Source: Syntrophotalea carbinolica DSM 2380
GTDB taxonomy: Bacteria > Desulfobacterota > Desulfuromonadia > Desulfuromonadales > Syntrophotaleaceae
Assembly: GCF_000012885.1 (NCBI RefSeq)
Contig: NC_007498.2
Location: 3,504,001 to 3,568,000, forward strand
DNA: 64,000 bases
Direction of reading: 5' to 3'
Position numbers and translations under genes: made by a program. The notes under the pieces are model-generated. The model was not told the DNA's origin. It was given only the letters and a program-made list of their open reading frames with translations, and did no database searches. This document shows positions 44,133-52,059 of the stretch, piece after piece (position 1 is the stretch's first letter; each line of letters starts with the position of its first letter).

Positions 44133-44807
44133 ATGGAAAATCTGGCGATGTTTGATCTTGACGGGACACTCATTGATACCAGCGATTTGCTTTTTGAAGG
44201 CATACCTCATGTCATCAAAGAATTTCTCGGTATAAACGTAGCGAAAGAAGAATATATTGACTTGTGGGGATTGGATATAAATTTGATTTTTACAAGATTT
44301 GCCAAACGTGCAAATAAATACAGCAGCCGCAAGATTGATGCAATGTTTTCATTTTATGAAGATTGGTACATAAAAAATCATGCGAAGTATGTCAAACCCT
44401 ACGAAGGAATCCGAGAAGTTTTAGAGTTTCTCAAGCATGACAAGTACATGAAAATCGGCATTGTCACAACCCGCACCTTGAAAAGAGCGAATATGGCTTA
44501 CGATCTCGAATGGGGGCATCTCATCGATTTTGTCGTCGGTGGAGACATGGTTGCCCACAAAAAACCGGCACCCGATAGTATCAACTTTGCCGTAGAGTCT
44601 TTGAATGCCCAAGCGGGATCACACTTTTTCATAGGCGACAACAAATCGGATATCCTCGCTGCCAAGAGTTCATCCTACAAAGTAGCCAGCCTTGGCGCTC
44701 TATGGGGAGCCGAGCATCCCGCTGACCTAAAAAGTGAAAATCCCGATAAAGTGTTTACCGATCCTCATAGTTTTTATCATTGGCTGGCAAGCGAATACCA
44801 CGGATGA
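44133..44807 (+). CDS. HAD-superfamily hydrolase (phosphoglycolate-phosphatase-like)
   Basis: A 224-residue HAD hydrolase: motif I AMFDLDGTLIDTSD at the N-terminus, motif II VTTRTLKRA, motif III lysine in VAHKKPAPD, motif IV FIGDNKSDILAAK. The helical cap is in the first half, as in Gph/PhnX-like phosphatases. AAGG precedes the ATG at 44133. It is the only plus-strand gene inside the cassette array and is flanked by 53-bp direct repeats, so it looks like a separately inserted unit. Confidence 0.82.
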   Translation: MENLAMFDLDGTLIDTSDLLFEGIPHVIKEFLGINVAKEEYIDLWGLDINLIFTRFAKRANKYSSRKIDAMFSFYEDWYIKNHAKYVKPYEGIREVLEFLKHDKYMKIGIVTTRTLKRANMAYDLEWGHLIDFVVGGDMVAHKKPAPDSINFAVESLNAQAGSHFFIGDNKSDILAAKSSSYKVASLGALWGAEHPADLKSENPDKVFTDPHSFYHWLASEYHG

Positions 44808-44819
44808 GGGAAATTAGCG

Positions 44820-44872
44820 CTATTCGGGAGTGTTTCTACTTAGTTTTTTAGGAACGCATAATCGCATGGGCG
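44820..44872 (+). repeat. 53-bp direct repeat, right copy
   Basis: Partner of 43911-43963; together they bracket the HAD gene in the same orientation, eight mismatches. Confidence 0.8.
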
Positions 44873-44876
44873 TCCC

Positions 44877-45574
44877 CTACTTCATGAGGAATGTCTCCGT
44901 TCGCCGAGCATTAGGCATGAACTCACTCTCTGTTGCCCACCCCGCTTGCACCAAAGGCCCATATTGCCAATCTACGGAGGCCTCCTTATTCGCCTTTGCT
45001 TCTGCGAAGAGGCGCAGAAGCGAATATGGGTGAAGGATATCCACCAAAGCGGTGAAAAAGCTTCGCTCAGAATAGGCTTGGATATCATAAGATTGGTAAA
45101 GGGGAATCCGCTCAAGCTGAAATCCGATGAATCGCCCTAGAATCTTCCTTTCGCTTGCTTCGTCAAAACCCGATATGAAGGTGTCATCGAGCTCCGCGAG
45201 CGGGTGCGCGCTGGCAAACTCTCGAAACTCATCAAAGTTCATCAGCTCAGGAGTAGGCTCATCATCGTCTTCTTGAAGTGACCGCCTCTCCTCCAACCAG
45301 TCTTGTGCAACGAACTCATACTCACGGCGAACACGTTCCAGATTAAAACCTAGGAGTTCTAGACGCGGGACGATGTCCTTGAGTGGGCGAGTAAATGCCA
45401 TCTCAGAAGGTGTCGGATCCTCCCCCTCTTCTTTGTACCAATCGTAGTTAAGTTGATCGCTTTTTATTGCTTCCGGTCTTTCTCCTGAAAAAGAGACCCG
45501 TGATCAATTCCACGATGATTCTTGCTGTAAGTGACTGATGCCCCGCCACAATCAAGCGTGATTTCCGTACCCAC
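44877..45574 (-). pseudogene. HEPN/Toprim-associated domain protein, frameshifted cassette gene
   Basis: Read from a GTG at 45574 with GAGAGGAG upstream, the frame gives GTEITLDCGGASVTYSKN and HRGIDHGSLFQEKDRKQ, then stops at 45464-45466. A single-base shift near 45475 restores IKSDQLNYDWYKEEGEDPTP and continues to PLKDIVPRLELLGFNLERVRREYE and ERSFFTALVDILHPYSLLRLFAEAKAN. This resembles the HEPN/Toprim-type N-terminal domain proteins found near defence genes. The break may be real or a sequence error. The C-terminus reads through attC-derived sequence. Cassette of the array, orientation minus. Confidence 0.55.
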
Positions 45575-45598
45575 GTAGTCTCCTCTCGAACGCCTAAC

Positions 45599-47399
45599 GA
45601 GCCTGTAGAAAAACCATTTTGACTGAACCTGTTTTCCGTCAATCTATTCTTCTCGGCCCCGATTCCTATTTTAAGTTCTCTTCGGTTTCCTTCGCCTTAT
45701 TCTCTCTAAAACGACTCCACAAACCGTACAAAGAAGAAGCTTTTACTCCATCTAGACCCGGATTTCCCGCTTTTACCCTACAAAGTCCATCCATACCGAT
45801 GAATCTTGCCGATATTGTGGAGCATTGTCATCAATTTCCATTGCCCATCGACTTTGGTGCGACCACGCAGGGAAAACCGTCGCAGCCCAAGCGTTTCGCG
45901 CAGATTGCCAAAGACAGGTTCGACGATGCCCAGGCGTTGCCCGTAAATGTGGCGACCGAACACGGAATCGATCTTCTGTTTCATCCGCTCGATGATGCCG
46001 ATCTTGGGACTCGATAGCGTCTCCAGCAGCACGTTGACCTGGCGGGCTCCTTTTTGGCGGATGTCTCGCAAGCATTGGCTCCGCTTTGCACAGCGATCAC
46101 AATCAGCCTGATAGCCCATGAATTGCATGAATAAACGCTCGCCGATCTTGGCTTTGGCGCACTTGAGCCACAGAGGGTTACCGGCCGGACAGGCGCAGGT
46201 CTTGTTGGCAAGATCGACCTGAAAGTCGCTGACGCTGAAGCGTTTTTTTGGGTGGCTCTTTGACGCACCGGAGTCTTGGGGCTTGTGACGTGACGCGGTC
46301 TTGAAACGGGGATCGCGGGAGCGAAAACCAGGATCGGCGATATAGCCGTCTATGCCTTCTGCTTCCAGATGCTCCAGAGTCTGTCCGCTATGAAAACCAC
46401 TATCGGCCAGGATTTTGGCCTCGCTAAGAATCTCGTCACCACAGTTATGATAGTTACCGTTGAAGGCCTTGCGGATGCCCTCAAGCATCGGTTCGAGCAA
46501 CCCATGCTCCTGTCCCGTACCGAAGGCTTCGGCATGCACCACCACCTGATGCTCGGCATCGACCGCGGCGACGCCAGTGTAGCCCTGAAGCACGCCGTGG
46601 CTGGTCTTCATCTTGGCGCTGTCGTTGTCGGTGATGTTGCTTTTCACTTCCTTGCCGCGACGACCCTGGCGTTTTTTGTTTTCGGTCAGGAACTTCTTGA
46701 TCTTACGACTGGCCTTGGTCAGAGTCTCTTTCTGCTTTTCCTCCCGCTGCCGCATGGTCGGATCGGGCGGCCCCTTTTTATCTTCTTCGCGGTGCTTGTT
46801 GAGCAGAAAGCGTACGGCCCGGTCGATCTTCTTGGCTTTCTTTTTCAAATCGTCGTGGGTGCCGCTCCACTCCTTGGAGGCGTTCGATGGCATCTTGCAA
46901 CCGTCGACGGCGAACATCTCATGACCAATCAGCCCCAGGGCATCGCAAACCATCAGCACCTGATGAAACAGATCGGCAATCTGTTTGGCAGACCCGGAGA
47001 TGAAGTCGGCAATGGTGGTGAAATGCGGACGGCTGTCGGCGGACAGGGCCATAAAGATCACGTTTTCACGGCACAGTGCTTCGATCTTGCGACTGCTAGT
47101 AACCCCGCGCGAATAGGCCAGCAGCACAATCTTCAGCAGAATGGCCGGATCGTAGGCGGGACGGCCGGCTTCGTCGTTGTTGAATTTACTGTTGAAAATA
47201 CTCAGGTCGAGTTCGTTGTCGACCAGGTAGTGCAGGGAATACTCGAAGGTGCCGGGCAGGATCTGCTGTTCGAAATCCACCGGCAACATAACGGTTTGCT
47301 TGTAGTCGTAGGGTTTGAAACGAGCCATGAGAAAAACCCCTTTAGCATTTCATGAATTTTTTCGCATTCTAACACGTTTTTGGGTTTTCCTACAGCCTC
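45599..47399 (-). mobile_element. IS1182-family insertion sequence, copy 1 (1801 bp)
   Basis: Ends are imperfect inverted repeats: GAGCCTGTAGAAAAACC at 45599 and, on the other strand from 47399, GAGGCTGTAGGAAAACC (two mismatches in 17). AAC flanks both sides and is best read as a 3-bp target duplication within the attC core. One transposase gene. No difference from copy 2 at 59399-61199 was noticed. Confidence 0.85.
45778..47328 (-). CDS. IS1182-family transposase, copy 1
   Basis: A 516-residue DDE transposase: N-terminal DUF772-type domain (PAYDPAILLKIVLLAYSRGVTSSRKIEALCRENVIFMAL), catalytic region with FAVDGCKMPSNASKEWSG, a long basic linker (KKAKKIDRAVRFLLNKHREED), ILADSGFHSG, and a C-terminal zinc-like cluster (CAKAKIGERLFMQFMGYQADCDRCAKRSQC) followed by VEPVFGNLRETLGLRRFSLRG with the last acidic residue. 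Frame intact, so the element may be active. Two identical copies in the window. Confidence 0.92.
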   Translation of the reverse strand: MARFKPYDYKQTVMLPVDFEQQILPGTFEYSLHYLVDNELDLSIFNSKFNNDEAGRPAYDPAILLKIVLLAYSRGVTSSRKIEALCRENVIFMALSADSRPHFTTIADFISGSAKQIADLFHQVLMVCDALGLIGHEMFAVDGCKMPSNASKEWSGTHDDLKKKAKKIDRAVRFLLNKHREEDKKGPPDPTMRQREEKQKETLTKASRKIKKFLTENKKRQGRRGKEVKSNITDNDSAKMKTSHGVLQGYTGVAAVDAEHQVVVHAEAFGTGQEHGLLEPMLEGIRKAFNGNYHNCGDEILSEAKILADSGFHSGQTLEHLEAEGIDGYIADPGFRSRDPRFKTASRHKPQDSGASKSHPKKRFSVSDFQVDLANKTCACPAGNPLWLKCAKAKIGERLFMQFMGYQADCDRCAKRSQCLRDIRQKGARQVNVLLETLSSPKIGIIERMKQKIDSVFGRHIYGQRLGIVEPVFGNLRETLGLRRFSLRGRTKVDGQWKLMTMLHNIGKIHRYGWTL

Positions 47400-47504
47400 A
47401 ACGGTTTTGATAAGCCGCGGCGCAGAGACAATTCGAGATTGTAGAAAGCTTTACGAAACCCGCAGCGCTGTCACCCGTCGGCTTGATTTTATTGTTAGGC
47501 ATAT

Positions 47505-47972
47505 TTACTTGCCGTTTTTAACACGCTCCCACTCTCTTTTTAGAACAATCTGAGATTGATCAACAATACGCTGACCTACTGTCTCAAACTCAGACGCGCT
47601 GGCCTGCTTCTTGTTAATTGATTCAATTAGTTTTTTATCTGCGATTTTAATTAAACGAATTATCTCTTGATGGTCTGCTTCATTGGGGTTGATGAGGAGC
47701 TTTATTACTTGGAATTTCTCTGCAAATCTTCCGTATTCTGCGATAGCTTCGTTTGTGGAAACTGATCCGTTAGCGTGGGCGTTTGGTAAATGATGAACAA
47801 TACCAACCAACGTTGCCAATTCATCACGAAGCCGATTAATCCAAGTTTGCCGATTTGCTGATACAACAGAGGCATTGATCTGATTTTTGGCAACAAAGAT
47901 GCTTACTAACGGTCCAACTATAACTGCAACCAAGGCAGTGACAGCACTTACTACGGCTGGTTCAAAACTCAT
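47505..47972 (-). CDS. cassette protein with N-terminal membrane helix
   Basis: A 155-residue protein: PAVVSAVTALVAVIVGPLVSIFVA is a membrane helix, the rest is helical and cytoplasmic (ANRQTWINRLRDELATLVGIVHHLP; YGRFAEKFQVIKLLINPNEADHQEIIRLI). This layout recurs in many orphan proteins of genomic islands. Stop lies five bases from the attC1 core, as expected for a cassette. No function assigned. Confidence 0.65.
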   Translation of the reverse strand: MSFEPAVVSAVTALVAVIVGPLVSIFVAKNQINASVVSANRQTWINRLRDELATLVGIVHHLPNAHANGSVSTNEAIAEYGRFAEKFQVIKLLINPNEADHQEIIRLIKIADKKLIESINKKQASASEFETVGQRIVDQSQIVLKREWERVKNGK

Positions 47973-47985
47973 GACTTCTCCCGAT

Positions 47986-48091
47986 GCCTAACGGCTTGGA
48001 TAACCGGAGGCGACGCGAACTTGCGAGTACCACCGCAATATTCAAATATTTGCAGAGCTATTTTCCGTCCGCGTTAATTACATTGTTAGGC
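47986..48091. other. attC site 2
   Basis: GCCTAAC (47986-47992) to GTTAGGC (48085-48091), 106 bp. Body GATAACCGGAGGCGACGCG is nearly the same as in attC site 9, as expected for one integron's own site type. Confidence 0.82.
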
Positions 48092-48098
48092 GAATCCA

Positions 48099-48692
48099 TC
48101 AACTTGGACTGCTTGCGAGGTAGGTACGCCCTAGGGCTGTGATGTTCCAAGCAGTCGTCCTGCGTGACGTAACTATTTGAGCCACCATATCTTTATCTTC
48201 TAAGCCCGCCATGAGTTGGCGAACGGAGGAAACCGAAATGCCCAGATTTTGCGCAAGTCCAGTCGCAGTTCTAAAAGTAAAAGGACTGTCTTCAATAGCC
48301 TGTAAAGCACTTCTTTCTATCTCAGAAATACGAACCCAGGAGAATTCACTAACTGGTTGATTGGATAGATCCTCTGGGTCGACCTCTGTTTCTTTAACCT
48401 CCATGGCTTCAACCTTTCGGACCGTATCGCGAAGCTTTGCGGAAAAACCGATTCCACTAAACTCTGAAAATCTTTCAAGTTTCAGGAATGCCATGCAAAC
48501 AGCTGAAAAACCGGCAAAAATTCCCATTTCGGCAGCTTTCCCCAAAAGGGCTAAGATAAGTAGAAACACAAATGAAATTGGAACTAACAATGCGAATAGC
48601 TCGTCATTTGAAGCAGAAAGCCGCCACATTTTACCGACTATGTGCGTTAAGCTATTAGCGCCATTCGATTGCGGTTGTTGGTCTTCCGCCAT
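48099..48692 (-). CDS. membrane protein with C-terminal winged-helix domain
   Basis: A 197-residue protein: two membrane helices (ELFALLVPISFVFLLILALLG; EMGIFAGFSAVCMAFLKLE) then an acidic linker and a C-terminal winged helix (ISEIERSALQAIEDSPFTF, RTATGLAQNLGISVSSVRQLM, AGLEDKDMVAQIVTSRRTTAWNITALGRTYL). A membrane-tethered DNA- or protein-binding wHTH is unusual; role unknown. Cassette gene between attC sites 2 and 3. Confidence 0.65.
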   Translation of the reverse strand: MAEDQQPQSNGANSLTHIVGKMWRLSASNDELFALLVPISFVFLLILALLGKAAEMGIFAGFSAVCMAFLKLERFSEFSGIGFSAKLRDTVRKVEAMEVKETEVDPEDLSNQPVSEFSWVRISEIERSALQAIEDSPFTFRTATGLAQNLGISVSSVRQLMAGLEDKDMVAQIVTSRRTTAWNITALGRTYLASSPS

Positions 48693-48715
48693 GGGACGGT
48701 CCTTTCAGAATTTCT

Positions 48716-48777
48716 GCCTAACGTTGCTCTTCAGCGGGCGCGGCCTTTTGCGATCCGCTGCAAGAGCCTGGTTATGT
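48716..48777. other. attC site 3
   Basis: GCCTAAC (48716-48722) to GTTATGT (48771-48777), 62 bp. Arms CTCTTCAGCGGG/CCGCTGCAAGAG pair. The right core touches the stop codon of the next gene. Confidence 0.78.
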
Positions 48778-49265
48778 CATGCCCCGAACATTGACTTCTT
48801 TACTGTTTCACTTACGACATCGACCAGAATCGTTTTCATACCCTCGTAGGCGTCAGCCCCGGCTTTCTTGATGATCTTCTTGAAGCGCGTTTCGGCCACC
48901 ACCGTTTTTGGCCCATCCTTAACAAGATCGGGAAGGCTTGATTTCAATTTTTCTTTTTCATCAGTCGTCAATCCGTCCAACTCATCTGCTAATTCGGCCG
49001 CTGCTTCAAGACGAATTGCGGTCCACGGATAAGGGCTTCCGCAGTTGAAGCAGTATGAAGGGGCGTGAAAGTTGGAAAAACTGATAACTCCTGGCACATG
49101 GTAATGACCACGTATGTTGCTCCCGCACGACGGACAAGCAGTTATTGTTTCTTCCCCACAGTCAGAACAGTACTTCTGATTTGACTGCGGATAATCCTTT
49201 GCCATCGAGTTAATCACATGCCCGTTAATGCAGATTTGGGCAACATCATAATAGCTATCGCTCAT
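48777..49265 (-). CDS. DUF2321-family protein
   Basis: A 162-residue protein matching DUF2321: YYDVAQICINGHVINSMAKDYPQSNQKYCSDCGEETITACPSCGSNIRGHYHVPGV and FHAPSYCFNCGSPYPWTAIRLEAA. Three CxxCG knuckles should bind zinc. The start at 49265 follows GGAGG; a longer frame reads into attC. Function unknown; widely found on accessory elements. Confidence 0.75.
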   Translation of the reverse strand: MSDSYYDVAQICINGHVINSMAKDYPQSNQKYCSDCGEETITACPSCGSNIRGHYHVPGVISFSNFHAPSYCFNCGSPYPWTAIRLEAAAELADELDGLTTDEKEKLKSSLPDLVKDGPKTVVAETRFKKIIKKAGADAYEGMKTILVDVVSETVKKSMFGA

Positions 49266-49284
49266 CAAACCTCCTTCGCAAAAA

Positions 49285-49344
49285 ACATAACGGTAAGTTG
49301 AGGGGCGCGCGATCACGCGCGTCCCTTCAAACGCCTGGTTGTGT
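49285..49344. other. attC site 4
   Basis: ACATAAC (49285-49291) to GTTGTGT (49338-49344), 60 bp, with a strong internal stem GGGGCGCGCGATC/GATCACGCGCGTCCC. Confidence 0.78.
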
Positions 49345-49347
49345 GAT

Positions 49348-49827
49348 TTATTTTATTGTTTTTATGATATAACCTTTTTTCTGTTCAAAGCATTTACCAT
49401 CCGATTTTCTGATAAATACGTTGTTGTTAGTTGAACAATGTGCCACCCTATGTCCATCTCCAATTCCATGAGTATGGCGAATACCACAGAATGGACAATT
49501 CTCTGCCTTTGAATCTACAGCTTCTCTTTTTAATACGAGATATTCAGTCTGGCCTATAAACTCAGTATCAGGCTCAACTGTTGATAGGGTTTTGAGATAT
49601 TCCCAGACAGCAGCATTATTATAAAACCATTCGCCATTAGACCTAATTCTGTGCCTTGAAAGGTTTTTGTGTATTTTATTTTCTAAATCAGAACTACCTT
49701 CAAAAGACATGACAAGATTTAGCTCTTGAGAGTTGCCCACTTGTAATGTCTTTATTCTTCCTTCGATGTCGGCGGCAAATCCAATTTTTAATGGTCCATT
49801 TTCACCTTCTTCAATTATGTAGATCAT
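49348..49827 (-). CDS. GIY-YIG-type (MUG113-like) nuclease-domain protein
   Basis: A 159-residue protein. The N-terminal half fits the MUG113/T5orf172 branch of GIY-YIG nucleases: MIYIIEEGENGPLKIGFAAD, IEGRIKTLQVGNSQELNLV, ENKIHKNLSRHRIRSNGEWF. The second half has CPFCGIRHTHGIGDGHRVAHC, a possible zinc knuckle. The catalytic arginine and glutamate appear to be present (GRIKTL and GEWF) but were not tested. Start at 49827 or 49845. Confidence 0.65.
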   Translation of the reverse strand: MIYIIEEGENGPLKIGFAADIEGRIKTLQVGNSQELNLVMSFEGSSDLENKIHKNLSRHRIRSNGEWFYNNAAVWEYLKTLSTVEPDTEFIGQTEYLVLKREAVDSKAENCPFCGIRHTHGIGDGHRVAHCSTNNNVFIRKSDGKCFEQKKGYIIKTIK

Positions 49828-49839
49828 GATTTCTTTTAC

Positions 49840-49942
49840 ACACAACGACTTGGGTCAGCGGACGGCGCGCGGACAGTGGCGCCGCACTGACCCAAACGAA
49901 AACAGCCGCAGGTTTTCCGTCCGCTGGACTCGATGGTTAGGG
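49840..49942. other. attC site 5
   Basis: ACACAAC (49840-49846) to GTTAGGG (49936-49942), 103 bp; inner stem GGGTCAGCGGACGGCGC-type pairing with GCGCCGCACTGACCC. Confidence 0.78.
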
Positions 49943-50377
49943 TAAATTAGCGCCACTCGCGCACCGAAGGTACCTGGGAGTGAGCGAGGTGTCGCGCAAA
50001 TATGCCGGTTTACCGCTGAATTGTTGTGGCTCAGGGCTGACCTGAACCAGATACTCAGGGTATCTGTCAAACGGGCAGTTAACACACTCGCGGGCCTCAA
50101 GAAGAGTGATTTTGGTACCAGGCTGAATTGAGAGAACAAATGTCACCTCAGGACCGCTGAAGCCTGGGTTCCATATGGAGATCGCGTCAGTCTCCTTATT
50201 GCGCCCCAGCTTAAACGTGTATCCGTGGGCCCTAATAGGTGTGACTACCTCACACACTTGACCAATACGTTCTTTATAGGGGGAAACGGAAGATACATCG
50301 CGATAAATAGCACTACAGCCGGCAAGGGGGATGGCGACCCAAATAAACACTGTAGTGACAAGTTTGCAAAATCGCAT
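49937..50377 (-). CDS. hypothetical lipoprotein (cassette gene)
   Basis: A 146-residue protein with signal RFCKLVTTVFIWVAIPLAGC (lipobox LAGC). Mature part: YKERIGQVCEVVTPIRAHGYTF, PEVTFVLSIQPGTKITLLEARECVNC, EYLVQVSPEPQQFSGKPAYLRD. Beta-rich, possibly an SH3-like or OB-like fold. Not recognised. Stop overlaps the right core of attC site 5. Confidence 0.62.
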   Translation of the reverse strand: MRFCKLVTTVFIWVAIPLAGCSAIYRDVSSVSPYKERIGQVCEVVTPIRAHGYTFKLGRNKETDAISIWNPGFSGPEVTFVLSIQPGTKITLLEARECVNCPFDRYPEYLVQVSPEPQQFSGKPAYLRDTSLTPRYLRCASGANLP

Positions 50378-50384
50378 CTATGCA

Positions 50385-50490
50385 CCCTAACGATTGAGGT
50401 CACCGGCGGCGTCGAAACGGGCCGGCCCAGTAGAGAACTAAACGAGAACCGCCCCTGTCTAACCCGTCCGAGTGCAGCGACTGGTTGTGC
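50385..50490. other. attC site 6
   Basis: CCCTAAC (50385-50391) to GTTGTGC (50484-50490), 106 bp. Its body (TCACCGGCGGCG ... CCGTCCGAGTGCAGCG) is closely similar to attC site 7. Confidence 0.8.
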
Positions 50491-50494
50491 AACC

Positions 50495-50887
50495 CTACTG
50501 GCAGTGCTCAAGAAGCCAATTGATCTCTTTAAGTTCAGAAAGTGAAGCGGTTTTTGCCATTTTGACCAGTTGTTCTTTGACGCCAATCGGGTCACTTTCG
50601 GCCAGGTCCATCAAAACAGCGGTAAAGCTATCGTTGTCATGCCCCTCTTCGTAGTTTTTCTGTAATGCTGCCAATAAATCCGGAAGGGCTTTCGCGCCCG
50701 CAAGGTCAATAATTGGCTCTGATAAAAGCTCCCGCACCCAGAAACCGCACGATTCAGACTTGATGGTCTGCAACAAAAGCTGCAAATCCTCTTCGGTAGC
50801 GGACGCCTTGAGTTGCTCAAACGCTATCAATTGAGCATTAACGTCATGACCGTTAATCAAAAAATCAATAATTTCTTGGATGCTCAT
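50495..50887 (-). CDS. HEAT-like helical protein (cassette gene)
   Basis: A 130-residue all-helical protein: IQEIIDFLINGHDVNAQLIAFEQLKASATEEDLQLLLQTI, SCGFWVRELLSEPIIDLAGAKALPDLLAAL, FTAVLMDLAESDPIGVKEQLVKMAKTASLSELKEINWLLEHC. The helix pairs look like short HEAT repeats, as in small immunity or scaffold proteins. No family assigned. The inner ATG at 50887 is preferred because the longer start lies in attC sequence. Confidence 0.6.
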   Translation of the reverse strand: MSIQEIIDFLINGHDVNAQLIAFEQLKASATEEDLQLLLQTIKSESCGFWVRELLSEPIIDLAGAKALPDLLAALQKNYEEGHDNDSFTAVLMDLAESDPIGVKEQLVKMAKTASLSELKEINWLLEHCQ

Positions 50888-50896
50888 AGTCTTGCT

Positions 50897-51001
50897 GCAC
50901 AACGTAAAGGTCACCGGCGGCGACGGGACGTTCCGGCCTCGTAGAGACCTAAACGGGAACCGCCGCTCTCTACCCCGTCCGAGTGCAGCGTGTGGTTAGC
51001 A
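50897..51001. other. attC site 7
   Basis: GCACAAC (50897-50903) to GTTAGCA (50995-51001), 105 bp; near twin of attC site 6. Confidence 0.8.
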
Positions 51002-51147
51002 GCCGTCCCGGGTACGGTACGGGCATATGGGTTACACTCTTCGTGGGGTTCTGATGTCGCCATAGCCACAAACACATGACCCATCTGGCTTGATAGATAT
51101 AATGTTATTTTCCAAATTGAGTAAAAGGCTTTATACATATTGTTTTT

Positions 51148-51354
51148 CTAATTACCGTATTTTGTTTTCATGAATGTGTAAAATTCATAGACTAAAACAA
51201 AAACACCACAAGCAATCCAGAACCAGCCGACCCATTTAAAAACGGGCTGATTATATTGTAGACTCCATCCGGTTTTTTTATAGTAAGAACCTGATAGTAT
51301 TAACATCACTCCCAAGAGTACTCTTGAATTGTATTTTTTTACGAGCTCGCCCAT
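51148..51354 (-). CDS. small two-helix membrane protein (cassette gene)
   Basis: A 68-residue protein with two membrane helices (RVLLGVMLILSGSYY; VFKWVGWFWIACGVFVLVYEFYTF) and a lysine-rich end. Small membrane proteins are a common class of integron cassette cargo. About 146 bases separate its stop from attC site 7, more than usual. Confidence 0.55.
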   Translation of the reverse strand: MGELVKKYNSRVLLGVMLILSGSYYKKTGWSLQYNQPVFKWVGWFWIACGVFVLVYEFYTFMKTKYGN

Positions 51355-51368
51355 TCAAATAATACCCC

Positions 51369-51473
51369 AGCTAACGATTTTTGTAACCGGCTGCATCGAT
51401 ATGACTCAAAATACTAAAAAAGTTTTCGTGAATTGCCCCTATATCAACAGTCCGGTTGACTTTTTTGTTATGG
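51369..51473. other. attC site 8
   Basis: AGCTAAC (51369-51375) to GTTATGG (51467-51473), 105 bp; arms TTTGTAACCGG/CCGGTTGACTTTTTT. Confidence 0.8.
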
Positions 51474-51486
51474 CATGCCTCTTAAA

Positions 51487-51909
51487 TTAGTTTTTTATAC
51501 CTAATTCAGTTGCCATGGCTGCGATTGCAAGTGTTCGATACTCTTCGAATTCTACATTCGGGGTATTTTCAATTGAGATAGGTGCTCTCATTGCTTCATC
51601 AACTTTATTGAATGTCTCTTGTGAGAAAAAGGCTCGAACCATTCCGCGGGCGCGTTCTTTTAAGACAATGGTCTCTGGCCTGAACTCAACAATTCGCGTT
51701 AGGCCTTTATACTCTTTTTTGCTTGATTGAAGGCCAGCATCCAAGGCATCTGTCTCAAGTGAACCTAGAGCAGTCAGCGCATCCTCAAAAATCTTCATTT
51801 TGATTTCTGCTCTTTTTTGTGATTTCCATATTATCTTGTGTTGCAACCAAGAAAGCACTAATGGAGATAGCAAGCCCGACAATATGCCAGCAATAATCGC
51901 ATCTCTCAT
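51487..51909 (-). CDS. single-span membrane protein (cassette gene)
   Basis: A 140-residue protein: N-terminal helix AIIAGILSGLLSPLVLSWLQHKI, then a mainly helical cytoplasmic part (KSQKRAEIKMKIFEDALTALGSLE; RGMVRAFFSQETFNKVDEAMR). Same plan as the gene at 47505-47972 but without clear sequence similarity. Not recognised. Confidence 0.62.
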   Translation of the reverse strand: MRDAIIAGILSGLLSPLVLSWLQHKIIWKSQKRAEIKMKIFEDALTALGSLETDALDAGLQSSKKEYKGLTRIVEFRPETIVLKERARGMVRAFFSQETFNKVDEAMRAPISIENTPNVEFEEYRTLAIAAMATELGIKN

Positions 51910-51932
51910 ATGATTACCTCAATTTTCGTAAA

Positions 51933-52036
51933 CCATAACGGTTTTGATAACCGGCGGCGACGCGAACTTGCGTGTACCACCAAAGTATTCGAATATCTGC
52001 GCTGCAATTCCCCGTCCGGTTGATTGAATTAATATG
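51933..52036. other. attC site 9
   Basis: CCATAAC (51933-51939) with a body very like site 2 (TTTTGATAACCGGCGGCGAC ...), ending near TAATATGC (52029-52036), where the right core is degenerate. Confidence 0.7.
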
Positions 52037-52059
52037 CTTTTTTATAGATAAAATTAATA

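Larger units (their letters stand above)
43854..44916. other. attC-like site split by the HAD-gene insertion
   Basis: GCATAAC (43854-43860) and the following bases to 43910 look like the left half of an attC; ATTAGGC (44910-44916), preceded by CTCCGTTCGCCGAGC, looks like the right half. The HAD gene and its two 53-bp direct repeats (43911-44872) sit between. The right core has one mismatch to GTTRRRY, so this reading is tentative. Confidence 0.5.
45592..47500. other. attC site 1, interrupted by the IS1182-family element
   Basis: Core GCCTAAC at 45592-45598 and, across the IS, AACGGTTTTGATAAGCCG... to GTTAGGC at 47494-47500. Without the IS it would be about 105 bp, like its neighbours, with arm pairs AAGCCG/CGGCTT. 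Confidence 0.75.

Noticed and set aside
46369-47355. Long plus-strand frame (328 codons) opposite the IS transposase, repeated at 60169-61155
   Set aside because: It is the antisense shadow of the transposase gene, has no ribosome site and shows no family features.
50911-51138. 75-codon minus-strand frame between attC site 7 and the small membrane gene
   Set aside because: Its second half is attC sequence and it lacks a good ribosome site; could be a fortuitous extension, so left out.
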